A stretch of DNA of 64,000 nucleotides. Origin: Paenibacillus sp. sptzw28. Lineage in GTDB: Bacteria; Bacillota; Bacilli; Paenibacillales; Paenibacillaceae. A program made the translations under genes and the position numbers. Below the pieces are notes generated by a model, which did no database searches, had not been told where the DNA came from, and saw nothing but the letters and a program-made list of their open reading frames with translations. Positions 8,211 through 16,251 of the stretch are shown one piece after another (positions within the stretch are counted from its first letter, which is position 1; each line of letters begins with the position of its first letter). Location: assembly GCF_019550795.1 (NCBI RefSeq), contig NZ_CP080545.1:1135501-1199500 (forward strand), given 5' to 3'.

Positions 8211-8789
8211 ATGCATGATTTATTGGAAGAAGCAGTACGTAACTGGATAGCAGGGGATAAGGAGGCATTTGTTCGCGTGTACGAATATTCAAAGCAAGAC
8301 GTATACCGTATCGTTTTGTTATTGACCTCATCCCCACAAGATGCAAGTGACGTTTTAAATGAGGTATATCTACAAGTTTGGAAATCCGTACATAAATACA
8401 ATTCAAAAAAGCCATTTAAGTTTTGGATCCATGGAATTGCTGTTTGCCAAGCGAAAGAATATAAGCGCAAAAATTGGAGAAGGTTTCGATTATTTCAAAA
8501 ACAGACAGAGGAATTGATACACCCGATTTCTAGTCCTGCTGCGTCTACAGAAATAATGCGTCAGGAAGTACGTTCCGAGTTGTTGGATCAGATTCTCGAA
8601 TTACCTTTCAAACTAAAAATAGTAGTAATACTCCGTTATTATCAAGATTACGATTTATCGGAAATAGCGGAGTTGTTGCAAATCCCTATTGGAACAGTTA
8701 AATCACGTCATCACTTAGCGATGAAAAAATTGAGAAAAAATCTAAATGAAAACTTTGAAGAAAAGGTGGAATCTCCATATGTCTATTGA
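8211..8789 (+). CDS. ECF RNA polymerase sigma factor
   Basis: This 192-residue protein has the two sigma-70 regions of an extracytoplasmic-function sigma factor. Region 2 contains SPQDASDVLNEVYLQVWKS, and region 4 contains DLSEIAELLQIPIGTVKSRH. AAGGAGGG lies 8 bases before the ATG. TGAACC at 8146 and CGAA at 8168, 16 bases apart, could be an ECF-type autoregulated promoter, but this is weak. The next gene overlaps its end and encodes a membrane-anchored protein, probably its regulator. The stimulus is unknown. Confidence 0.88.
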   Translation: MHDLLEEAVRNWIAGDKEAFVRVYEYSKQDVYRIVLLLTSSPQDASDVLNEVYLQVWKSVHKYNSKKPFKFWIHGIAVCQAKEYKRKNWRRFRLFQKQTEELIHPISSPAASTEIMRQEVRSELLDQILELPFKLKIVVILRYYQDYDLSEIAELLQIPIGTVKSRHHLAMKKLRKNLNENFEEKVESPYVY

Positions 8790-9480
8790 GGAACAAATTC
8801 GATATGACCTCAGAAGATTTGTTCAAAAATTAGTAGTACCTGTTGATACAGACTACAGGATAACTCAAACTATTGGGCAACGAATTAACCCGAAACAGAG
8901 ACATAAAAAACTGTTGACTGCTTTACTGGTTACGGGCGTATTGGTTTTGGCAGCTGCAGTCCCAGCAACGTTACATGCGGATCGTATATATGGGTCATTC
9001 GAATCAATAAAAAAGAAAGCCACCTATGTTACAAAAACAGAATATATGAACCTAAGTGCGAAATTCGCCGGGTGGGATGACCAACTTGGAGACGAGTACC
9101 CGAAACTTGAGAAATTGATGAAGCGAGTGATCGCCATTGTGATCGAAAATGGTGACAATGGGATTTTGGATCCGAATACTCTTAATAGTAAGCTTCGTAA
9201 GGAGTATAAGCAAATACTTATGGATATGCAGCCTTATTTCGATAAACTAAACAAGGAGCCAATATCACGAAATTACTTAAACGAACAAGAGTACGATTCT
9301 TTTATCGAGGCTAACTTAAGCTTTCAAAGCGTCTTGGCGAAACTTGGAGTTAAAAACGGTAGCACCATAGATGAAACTAAGTTATCTAATGATATGGCTA
9401 AACAACTTAGAGAAGCAAGAGAACAAATGAGGTACGCTCGTTCACTCGTAATTACACGTTCAACAAATGAAACTGGCTAA
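8779..9480 (+). CDS. DUF3600-like membrane protein, probable anti-sigma partner
   Basis: The start ATG (MSIEEQIRYDLRR) lies inside the last codons of the sigma gene, behind AAAGGTGGA, giving 233 residues. A short cytoplasmic N-terminus precedes one membrane segment (about residues 45-65), followed by a long extracytoplasmic helical domain (FAGWDDQLGDEYPKLEKLM and on). The layout and position match DUF3600-type proteins found next to ECF sigma factors in bacilli. The natural inference is that its N-terminus holds the sigma factor until an outside signal arrives. No zinc-binding anti-sigma motif is present. Confidence 0.7.
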   Translation: MSIEEQIRYDLRRFVQKLVVPVDTDYRITQTIGQRINPKQRHKKLLTALLVTGVLVLAAAVPATLHADRIYGSFESIKKKATYVTKTEYMNLSAKFAGWDDQLGDEYPKLEKLMKRVIAIVIENGDNGILDPNTLNSKLRKEYKQILMDMQPYFDKLNKEPISRNYLNEQEYDSFIEANLSFQSVLAKLGVKNGSTIDETKLSNDMAKQLREAREQMRYARSLVITRSTNETG

Positions 9481-9530
9481 ATGCAATACAAATGATGTTT
9501 GAGTCATCCGAGGAATAGAAAGTCGATTGA

Positions 9531-9609
9531 GCTATCGGAGACGTTAGTTCAATGCCGAAGGGCTGACATGCGGCAGCCCTTCGCTCCGCTAACTGGCAGC
9601 ATAGTTGAG
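9531..9609. repeat. Dispersed intergenic repeat, member 2 (reversed core)
   Basis: CTATCGGAGACGTTAG is the core in opposite orientation. It is followed by the hairpin GAAGGGCTG/CAGCCCTTC (9557-9582) and the end module GCTCCGCTAACTGGCAGCAT AGTTGAG, which is also seen at 29839, 20081 and 32271. Confidence 0.8.
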
Positions 9610-9655
9610 TATATCCAAACGATGCCTAGTATTAAAATGACCTGCGGCTATATAA

Positions 9656-9765
9656 TTTGTATATGGGAATACCTGGGGGCGAAATGTAAAAGTTACTACA
9701 AAGATGAATGGAACCACAGATGGGCTTGTGTATACTCTTACAGTTAACGAGGAACCGAAATACGT
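9656..9765 (+). pseudogene. 5' part of an unknown gene remnant split by IS256
   Basis: After a stop at 9653, an open frame reads FVYGNTWGRNVKVTTKMNGT and on to NEEPKY. If the IS256 element and one copy of its target duplication are removed, the frame continues through 11125-11176 as VLKMDSQQNISFVDLQS and a stop. This gives about 54 codons that look coding. No start codon is left, so the gene had already lost its 5' end. The product is not recognised. Confidence 0.55.
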
Positions 9766-11116
9766 GAGTCTGTAAAATAGATTGTGTAAACTCCTAAACC
9801 CATTACAATGGAAGTATAAGAGAGGTTGGGGAGAACACATGGGATTATGGACGAAGCAGCAACTCCGGCAGTTCATCAAGGAGAATAAGTTGGTCTCTGC
9901 GCAGGATGCACAGAATGCGTTGAAAGAGCTGTTTGCCGAAACGCTGCAGGAGATGCTGGAAGCCGAGATGGATGAACATCTGGGCTATGAGAAGCACGAC
10001 ATGCAGAACAAGCAGACGACCAACAGTCGTAATGGCAAGAGTAAGAAAACCATCGTAAGCGAGTACGGTGATCAGGAGATCGCCGTTCCCCGTGACCGGC
10101 AAGGGGAATTTGAACCCCTGGTGGTGAAGAAGCACCAGTCTAATGTGACCGGCATTGAAGATCAGATTATTGCCCTTTATGCCAAAGGTGTCAGCACGCG
10201 TGAGATTCAGGATCATCTGCAAAATCTGTATGGGATTGAGGTCTCTCCCACCTTTATTTCTAACGTGACCAACAAGATCATACCCTTGATTAAGGAATGG
10301 CAGAACCGGCCGCTCCAAGGCGTGTACGCGGTTGTCTTCCTGGATGCCATACACTTCAAGGTGAAGCAAGATGGTGCCATTGTCAATAAAGCCGCCTACA
10401 TGGTAATCGGCATCGACCTGGATGGCAACAAGGATGTACTGGGCATGTGGATTGGTGAGCATGAATCCGCCAAGTTCTGGCTTAATGTTCTAAACGACCT
10501 GAAGAACCGGGGCGTGCATGATATCCTTATCATCTGTGTCGACAATCTGACCGGTTTCAGCCAAGCGATTCAGGCTTGTTACGCGAAAACGGACATTCAG
10601 AAGTGTATCATCCACCAGATCCGAAACTCCACCCGTTACGTCTCTTACAAGGATCTGAAGAAGGTAACAGCTGACCTGAAGCCGATTTACAAAGCAGCGA
10701 CGGAAGAAATGGCACTCGTCGAGCTCGATCGCTTCGAGGAAACCTGGGGGAATAAGTACCCGCTCATCATTCGCTCTTGGCGCAATAACTGGGATGAGCT
10801 GGCCACCTTCTTCAAGTATCCACCCGAAATCCGCAAGCTCATTTACACCACCAACATCATCGAGAGTTACCACCGCCAACTTCGCAAAGTGACGAAGGGA
10901 AAAAGCATCTTCCCGACGGATGAATCCTTGTTGAAAATGCTTTATCTGGCCACCATGGATGTTACGCGTAAATGGACAGGCCGCGTTCAAAACTGGGGTC
11001 AAATGCTGCTGCAGCTCTCCGTTTTCTATCCGGACCGCATCGGAGAGCATCTGCGATAAAATTTCCCCCTCGGGGGAAAGCACGAAAAGAGTTTACACAA
11101 AAGATTTGACAGACCC
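9766..11116 (+). mobile_element. IS256-family insertion sequence, intact
   Basis: The element is 1,351 bp long. Its terminal inverted repeats span about 28 bases (GAGTCTGTAAAATAGATTG... and the complement of ...AAAGATTTGACAGACCC). It is flanked on both sides by AAATACGT (9758-9765 and 11117-11124), the 8-bp target duplication expected for IS256. The perfect duplication implies a recent insertion. Confidence 0.92.
9839..11059 (+). CDS. IS256-family transposase
   Basis: This 406-residue DDE transposase of the mutator-like IS256 family catalyses copy-out/paste-in transposition of the surrounding element. The catalytic residues are recognisable: Asp169 in VFLDAIHFK, Asp235 in ICVDNLTGF and Glu342 in NIIESYHRQLRK. 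The N-terminal part contains ALYAKGVSTREIQDHLQNLY, the helix-turn-helix that binds the ends. AGAGGTTGGGGAG precedes the ATG. The gene is full length and unbroken, and sits between matching inverted repeats, so the element is probably active. Confidence 0.95.
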   Translation: MGLWTKQQLRQFIKENKLVSAQDAQNALKELFAETLQEMLEAEMDEHLGYEKHDMQNKQTTNSRNGKSKKTIVSEYGDQEIAVPRDRQGEFEPLVVKKHQSNVTGIEDQIIALYAKGVSTREIQDHLQNLYGIEVSPTFISNVTNKIIPLIKEWQNRPLQGVYAVVFLDAIHFKVKQDGAIVNKAAYMVIGIDLDGNKDVLGMWIGEHESAKFWLNVLNDLKNRGVHDILIICVDNLTGFSQAIQACYAKTDIQKCIIHQIRNSTRYVSYKDLKKVTADLKPIYKAATEEMALVELDRFEETWGNKYPLIIRSWRNNWDELATFFKYPPEIRKLIYTTNIIESYHRQLRKVTKGKSIFPTDESLLKMLYLATMDVTRKWTGRVQNWGQMLLQLSVFYPDRIGEHLR

Positions 11117-11186
11117 AAATACGTATTAAAAATGGATAGCCAACAAAATATTTCCTTCGTCGATCTCCAAAGTTGATGGCAAATAT

Positions 11187-11903
11187 ATGAAAGGGAACAC
11201 CGTAATTTTTAAGGATAAGAACCTGGAGCGTATGGTGCGCGTACAGCTTCAAGTATACAAAGAAGATCTTACAGACATCAACCTGCTTAAGCTGCGTCAT
11301 ATCTTTCCGAAGTATGACGACGGAATTGTGTCCTCTTTAAGCGGAATGGAACATGCCAAGAATCTGCTCGAATTCATGGTCACTAGCAATTCGGAGTTCG
11401 ACGTGAATGAGCTAAAATATCTTCCGGAGAGTCTCTGTGGACTGGTCGTGAATAAAAGCAGGTTGATGAATATTGATAACATGAATGACCTGGTGCTTAC
11501 TAAATTAAGCTCTGTTTGTTTTTCGGACAACAGACTTGCTGATTTGTCTCCGCTTGCTTTTTTTCCATCGCTAACCCGGGTCGACGTTGCAAACAACCAA
11601 ATAGAAGATATCCTTCCTTTAAACCTACTAACGGAGTTGGACTGCGTTATCCTGAGGAATAATCCGGTAAAGAACATTCACGAACTGCATCTTCCGAAAC
11701 TCCGATACCTGTATATCGATGGCATCGACGCTATGGATTGGAGTTTCCTGCTATCGGGATTTCCAAAATTAGAATACGTATCGATCTCCGACGAGGGTAT
11801 GACAAATGGCTCCAGGAAGAGAATGTGCAAAAAGTTTGCGGTCTCTTGGACGCAGCAAGACGGGTTGGCGAAGCTATATAATGACTCGAGCCGCAAGCAG
11901 TAG
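11187..11903 (+). CDS. Leucine-rich-repeat protein
   Basis: This 238-residue protein has several leucine-rich repeats of the internalin-like type, such as LSSVCFSDNRLADLSPLAFF, LTRVDVANNQIEDILPL, LDCVILRNNPVKNIHEL and LRYLYIDGIDAMDWSFL. No signal peptide or membrane segment is seen, so it is probably cytoplasmic and used for protein binding. The ribosome binding site before the ATG is poor. The gene begins just after the remnant interrupted by IS256, so the true 5' end may be lost. No partner is recognised nearby. Confidence 0.65.
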   Translation: MKGNTVIFKDKNLERMVRVQLQVYKEDLTDINLLKLRHIFPKYDDGIVSSLSGMEHAKNLLEFMVTSNSEFDVNELKYLPESLCGLVVNKSRLMNIDNMNDLVLTKLSSVCFSDNRLADLSPLAFFPSLTRVDVANNQIEDILPLNLLTELDCVILRNNPVKNIHELHLPKLRYLYIDGIDAMDWSFLLSGFPKLEYVSISDEGMTNGSRKRMCKKFAVSWTQQDGLAKLYNDSSRKQ

Positions 11904-12000
11904 GCGGAAACAAGTCAGCGATTGTTGGCCGAATCATGGGTGAAGATAGTTGGCACAGACACCTAGACGTTCAACCACCATGAAAGAACGGATTAACTTT

Positions 12001-12060
12001 CATCCTCTGTGGTGCAGCGCAAGAAACAGCGCTGCATGCTAACGGGAACGATAGATGAAT
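12001..12060. repeat. Dispersed intergenic repeat, member 3, with GCAGCGC hairpin
   Basis: TCATCCTCTGTGGT leads into GCAGCGC/GCGCTGC (12014-12035) with loop AAGAAACA, then the core CTAACGGGAACGATAG (12039-12054). The same block recurs at 30844-30904, but with the loop in reverse complement. Confidence 0.8.
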
Positions 12061-12063
12061 GAT

Positions 12064-12087
12064 GGTTGCTTCGGCAACCGTTTTTTT
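12064..12087 (+). terminator. Rho-independent terminator
   Basis: GGTTGC and GCAACC flank the tetraloop TTCG and are followed by GTTTTTTT. It terminates transcription from the LRR gene and is built into the repeat. Confidence 0.88.
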
Positions 12088-12341
12088 ATGCTCCTTGCTA
12101 GCCATAAATCGCTTCCGTATGCGATTGCGGCCAGATACGGAGTGTGTAGTGTGCTTATATCGTGCGCAGAGAGAGGGTGAGCGCATTGCATCGGCGTCAC
12201 CGCAAGATCTCGTAAATGAGCCACGTCGCCATTTTCTGTTACCTTCGATTATTTTTGAAAAATGTACCATGCAACTTTCACAGGCGGCTTACGTCTGTTT
12301 AGGAAACAAGATGGATGTTATCGTGGGGGAGTCGTTTCGGT

Positions 12342-13709
12342 ATGGGGAAAAGGTTAATCTATTCGGCTGTGCTCGCGGTATTAATGGCGGGATCAGCGGT
12401 TGGCGTCTATTCAGGCGCTTCGCCGAAAGAAAGCATTATGGCGACGGAGGTGGCGTCGGAGGACGACTTCGACGTGCAACGCGATATTTATAGGTTGGAG
12501 GAGCTGATCCGCAAGCATTTTCCGGACAAGCGGATTTACAAGTCCTACAAGGGACCTTCACTTGAGGAGTATGGCGTTTTTTACATCGATAACGACAACA
12601 ACCGGTACGTTTTTCTCAGTGACAAGGACGACGCTAAGGCGGGTCACTTCAAACGGGATTTGGAGAGGAAGCTTGGCGGACATATCGAGATCAAGCATTC
12701 GAAATACCCATATTTGAAACTACGTGGCATCCAGGACGAAATAGTGAAAAATTACGATTCCATCTCTGTCGGCGCGGACGTGATTGGGCAGGTCGTCAAA
12801 GTGCAAGCCGATTGGACCGAAGCCGAGAAAAAAGAAGTGCTGCGCAAGTACGGAGACGCAGTCTCGGTGGAAATCTATGATCCCGGGGCTATAGCGCCGG
12901 ATGGTGACAGCCATATCCCGAATTTGCCGGAGCCGGTACAACAAGTCGGCGGACCGAATGACAAAGTGTTTTGGCCTCCAAACACAAATCGCTTCCTGGA
13001 CGAGGCCGCATCGGCGGCGCTCGAAGACGAAGTGTATACGAAGACGGGTTTCCCTCGTTTCGATGGGAAGCTTCTCGATAAGTATGGTCTGTATACTAAG
13101 CTTGACAGCGACGATATGCCTCTGCCGGAAGGGGATCTCGTCTTTAGCATCAACAGGCTGCCGAAAGGGATGAAAACGAGGATCAGCGTGACGGAGCTCA
13201 ATAAATCGTTGAAACCGGTACACGAAATTTCGAACGCGACGTTCGAGAACGCGCACGGAATGAGGGTTGAATTCCCCGATCGCAGGAACGTCATGTACGG
13301 GCTCAGACTCGAACTACTGAACGATGCCGGAGACGTCGTGGATGGGAAAGTAACGGTTTACGCCTTCTCAACAGACGAGATCAACGCCATAATGGAGGCT
13401 GACAAGCCAATATATCGGCAAGCTGACACTCTGAAGATCAAGCTGACCAACTGGGGGCCGACAGCGCTTGAATTCGGGTCGTGGTTCGGCGTACAGAAGT
13501 GGGATTCGGGTCGTTGGAAGTGGTTGAACGGAGGGCAAGCGTTTACGGATGAGCTTAGGGGAGTCGGTCCGGGCGGCGTTTACGAAGACGATTTTTCTAT
13601 CGAATCATTAAGCCTCGAGCCCGGCAAATACCGAATCGTGAAAACGTTCGACGCCGCGAACGGTGATGCTAGCGCTACCCTCGCCGCCCCGTTCGAAATC
13701 ATCTCCTGA
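12342..13709 (+). CDS. Exported protein with C-terminal bacterial Ig-like domain
   Basis: The ATG at 12342 is preferred because GGGGGAG lies about 9 bases upstream and it starts a good signal peptide (MGKRLIYSAVLAVLMAGSAV). The 455-residue product has an N-terminal region DIYRLEELIRKHFPD of unknown function. It ends in an Ig-like domain (about residues 345-455: EADKPIYRQADTLKIKLTNW, then LEPGKYRIVKTF and AAPFEI). This domain is common in secreted Bacillota proteins. No enzyme motif is evident. It stands alone between a terminator and a broken acetyltransferase gene. Confidence 0.65.
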   Translation: MGKRLIYSAVLAVLMAGSAVGVYSGASPKESIMATEVASEDDFDVQRDIYRLEELIRKHFPDKRIYKSYKGPSLEEYGVFYIDNDNNRYVFLSDKDDAKAGHFKRDLERKLGGHIEIKHSKYPYLKLRGIQDEIVKNYDSISVGADVIGQVVKVQADWTEAEKKEVLRKYGDAVSVEIYDPGAIAPDGDSHIPNLPEPVQQVGGPNDKVFWPPNTNRFLDEAASAALEDEVYTKTGFPRFDGKLLDKYGLYTKLDSDDMPLPEGDLVFSINRLPKGMKTRISVTELNKSLKPVHEISNATFENAHGMRVEFPDRRNVMYGLRLELLNDAGDVVDGKVTVYAFSTDEINAIMEADKPIYRQADTLKIKLTNWGPTALEFGSWFGVQKWDSGRWKWLNGGQAFTDELRGVGPGGVYEDDFSIESLSLEPGKYRIVKTFDAANGDASATLAAPFEIIS

Positions 13710-13764
13710 GCGAGTACAGACTTGGTTTGATTGCGGTTTCCACTACTGGATTCAAGGAGAATAG

Positions 13765-14010
13765 CCTAGTGCAGAGATCGGATTTGATTTAGCTAAAGAA
13801 CACTGTGGAAAAGGAATAATGCAAGAAGCATTGAACCCTATAATGGAATTTGGCTTCACGCATATGGGCTTAGAGATAATTGAAGCTACTGTTGAACAAG
13901 AAAATGATCGATCAATTAACTTGCTTGAAAAACTTAACTTCGAAAGGGAACCTGAATTAAGAGATCAGTTGATATATTTCTTCTTAAGTCGAGAACGTTG
14001 GGAGACATAG
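13765..14010 (+). pseudogene. GNAT acetyltransferase, N-terminally truncated
   Basis: The open frame follows a stop directly and reads EIGFDLAKEHCGKGIMQEAL, then MGLEIIEATVEQENDRSINL and LEKLNF. This is the acetyl-CoA-binding half of a RimJ/RimL-type acetyltransferase. The first half of the domain and any upstream start are missing. An internal ATG at 13819 could give only 63 residues. It is a remnant next to an IS110-type element, which may have been involved in the loss. Confidence 0.78.
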
Positions 14011-14086
14011 CTATCACGTTTCTGAATTGTAGCTTGTTGCGCTAAACATTCCTGTTAGTCCTAAGAAATGGACTTTGTCAAAAAAG

Positions 14087-14149
14087 GAGCGCCTCGGTAT
14101 GATGGGTTTGTCCACGGGTTCGAAACCCAACACCATCAAGGAGGCGCTC
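14087..14149 (+). promoter_or_regulatory. Leader hairpin covering the IS110 transposase ribosome binding site
   Basis: GAGCGCCTC (14087) pairs with GAGGCGCTC (14141), with a second helix GGGTTT/AAACCC inside. The closing arm contains part of the AAGGAGG ribosome binding site, so folding should reduce translation of the transposase. A similar hairpin precedes the second IS110 transposase. Confidence 0.65.
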
Positions 14150-14154
14150 TTAGT

Positions 14155-15441
14155 ATGAAGTTTAAGCAATCGGACGGGCAAAATCAACGTATTGAACGAA
14201 TTACCACTTCTCATCTTGTTGTGGGAATTGACATGGCAAAGGAAACCCATGTTGCACAAGCCACAAACTTCCGAGGAATCGTCCTTTCTAATCGGCATCT
14301 TTCGTTTAAGAACACACAGGAAGGATTCGAAAAATTACAACGGTGGTTGGATGCCTTACAGCAGAAACATAGATTAAAAAGTCCTATCATCGGCATGGAA
14401 CCGACAGGGCACTATTGGACAAACTTGGCCAATTGGCTCGCCCAGAAAGGAGTACACGTTGTTTTGGTGAATCCAGCAACGACAAAACGAAACAAGGAAA
14501 ACCGTGACAACTGTCCCTCCAAGAGCGATCCGAAGGACGCACTTGTGATCGCAGATGTTGTTAGCCGTGGCTATTACTATGATTACACTCGCCAAGCGCC
14601 CCACTTTCAAAGGTTACGCACCATTATGAGCGATCGAGAATTTTGGGTTACGAATAGTGTTCGATTGCAGAATCGTATTGTTCGCTGGCTGGATATTCGT
14701 TTCCCTGAGTATGCTTCCGTTTTTAAGGATTGGACTTGCCCTCGATCAATGGCGACCCTAAAAGAGTTTCCGTCTCCGTCTGATCTTAATGGCCAATCAA
14801 CGGAAGGGGTTATTACAGCTTGGAGAAAATATATGAAGCGAGCTGGCGGTTCCACTGGCATACAGAAAGCCGCCGAATTAATTTCCACAGCCAGGCAGAG
14901 TGTGGGAGATACGACTGCGCTAAGGGAGGCTAAGCAAGATTTACAACGCTTGTTAGAGGAGTATCAGCGCATTGCCAATATTTTGGAACAGATCGAAAAA
15001 GAACTTGTAACTTTGCTAGGTGAGATACCTCTGGTCAGCCAACTTCGCTCGGTAAAAGGTCTAGGAACGATTTACATTGCAGCGATTCTGTCTGGTGCAG
15101 GTGACTTGAAACAGTACGCCCACGGGCGTCAGTTACTGAGGAAAGCCGGCTTAAACTTAGCCGAAAGCATGTCAGGAAAACGCAAGGGAGAGATCGTGAT
15201 CTCGAAACGAGGAGATGCCAAACTACGAAAATATCTGTATCTCGCTACGCTTACAATGGTAGGGACCAATCCCGTCTTTCGGCAGCTGCATGAACATAAT
15301 GTGCAGGTTAAGCATATGAGCAAGCAACAATCGGTGTTTAAACTGCTTGGAAAACTAGCTCGAATCCTAATCGGTATGGTTCAAAGCGGAGAGACGTTTA
15401 CTCCTGAAAAAACAGTCCACTCATACGCTCAAGCAGCATAA
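14155..15441 (+). CDS. IS110-family (IS1111-like) transposase, element A
   Basis: This 428-residue DEDD transposase has a RuvC-like N-terminal domain with VGIDMAKETHVAQA (first Asp), IIGMEPTGHYW (Glu) and CPSKSDPKDALVIADVV (last two Asp). Its C-terminal transposase_20 domain contains LRSVKGLGTIYIAAILSGAG. The start is set by AAGGAGG nine bases before the ATG. Such enzymes use a structured RNA from the element to choose donor and target sites. Here the long non-coding tail downstream contains the candidate RNA. The gene is intact and equal in length to element B. Confidence 0.93.
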   Translation: MKFKQSDGQNQRIERITTSHLVVGIDMAKETHVAQATNFRGIVLSNRHLSFKNTQEGFEKLQRWLDALQQKHRLKSPIIGMEPTGHYWTNLANWLAQKGVHVVLVNPATTKRNKENRDNCPSKSDPKDALVIADVVSRGYYYDYTRQAPHFQRLRTIMSDREFWVTNSVRLQNRIVRWLDIRFPEYASVFKDWTCPRSMATLKEFPSPSDLNGQSTEGVITAWRKYMKRAGGSTGIQKAAELISTARQSVGDTTALREAKQDLQRLLEEYQRIANILEQIEKELVTLLGEIPLVSQLRSVKGLGTIYIAAILSGAGDLKQYAHGRQLLRKAGLNLAESMSGKRKGEIVISKRGDAKLRKYLYLATLTMVGTNPVFRQLHEHNVQVKHMSKQQSVFKLLGKLARILIGMVQSGETFTPEKTVHSYAQAA

Positions 15442-15474
15442 AAAAACGTTATTGAAATCACGTAAATTGACTCA

Positions 15475-15788
15475 TTCGCAGGATTTCGACTAAAGAAAGC
15501 ACGGAGAACCGAGTACGTACCCGATAAGGGCATAGACCCATCCGCTAAACGCTATCGGTCTCCACACCTTGGATAGGTGTAACGAAGGAATGTAAGGGCG
15601 TAGACCCGTCGAGTCGTGGGATGGTAAACCTTCAGGGATTTGTGGAGTATGCGTGCAGTAGAAAAAGGCCTTGGGGAAATGTTCCAGACGTTTCTTCTAT
15701 TCCCGCATGCCCTAATCCTAGACGAAAAGGTACATGTGGCTTACATTCCACCCAACCGTTACAATACAAGGTGATGAAATCCTGCGAA
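15475..15788. repeat. 13-bp inverted repeat flanking the IS110 non-coding tail
   Basis: TTCGCAGGATTTC at 15475-15487 is matched by GAAATCCTGCGAA at 15776-15788. A close relative, TTCGCAGGAAATC, is at 15873. The same 13-mer reappears at 34867, at the far side of a broken IS110 copy. It is probably part of the element's right-end recognition sequence. Confidence 0.6.
15497..15647 (+). ncRNA. Candidate IS110/IS1111 bridge (seek) RNA, element A
   Basis: This 151-base non-coding stretch downstream of the transposase aligns with 33741-33895 downstream of element B. Shared blocks are AAGCACGGA, GAAGGAATGT, GCGTAGAC, GTGGGA and TGTGGAG, in the same order and spacing. A hairpin ACACCT/AGGTGT and a GGG-CGTAGA-CCC stem are visible, and the latter is GAG-CGTAGA-CTC in B, a compensatory change. 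An outer helix CCGATA/TATCGG encloses a loop that could bind DNA. The position downstream of the gene is that known for IS1111-type RNAs. The guide function is inference. Confidence 0.7.
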
Positions 15789-16009
15789 GGAGTGAGCATA
15801 CGTGAGATAAACCTTTAAAACCGAGGGACGAGTACGATAGCTCAGAAGAGATAACCCAACGCCTAACATTGATTCGCAGGAAATCTCTTCAGGAGATTCA
15901 CCTTTACGTCAAAGGAGGTTCCCGTCATCGGGATCCCTTGACTCTTGAGAAATTATAATGTAAAGTGATTAAAATTAGCTTGCATTCATATTCCAATTGC
16001 TTCGACCAA

Positions 16010-16219
16010 GGATATGAGATTCACTAACGGTGATGCAGAGAAGAGACCCTAGGCTGAAAGGTTTCTCGCCGCATGAAACTCCCCACCTTGCGAGCTGTAG
16101 CGGTGAATCTTAGTATCCGCTACCGGTATTGACCGTTACTCGATTGAGGATCGTCATTTTTTGGCGATTGAAATAGGGTGGTACCACGACACATTCGTCC
16201 CTGACGAATGTGTTTTTTT
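16010..16219 (+). promoter_or_regulatory. T-box riboswitch leader of proS with terminator
   Basis: The conserved T-box AGGGTGGTACCACG is at 16175-16188. It is followed by the terminator ACACATTCGT/ACGAATGTGT with TTTTTT. Upstream are stem I elements (GCAGAGAAGAGACC, GGCTGAAAGG, CACCTTGCGAGCTG), a stem with GTGAATC..TTAGTA, and CGGTATTGACCGTTA. Uncharged tRNA-Pro should stabilise the antiterminator and turn on proS. I could not assign the specifier codon with confidence. Confidence 0.92.
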
Positions 16220-16251
16220 GTTTCTCAATAACTGTAGAGGGAGACCATTAG

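Noticed and set aside
9499..9747. 82-codon ORF after the DUF3600-like gene
   Set aside because: It reads through the dispersed repeat and its hairpin and has no family features or ribosome binding site.
12720..13256. 178-codon minus-strand ORF opposite the exported Ig-like protein
   Set aside because: It is an antisense shadow. The plus strand has a signal peptide, a ribosome binding site and a recognisable domain.
15621..15818. 65-codon ORF in the tail of IS110 element A
   Set aside because: It overlaps the conserved structured region and is not preserved in element B, so the signal is RNA and not protein.
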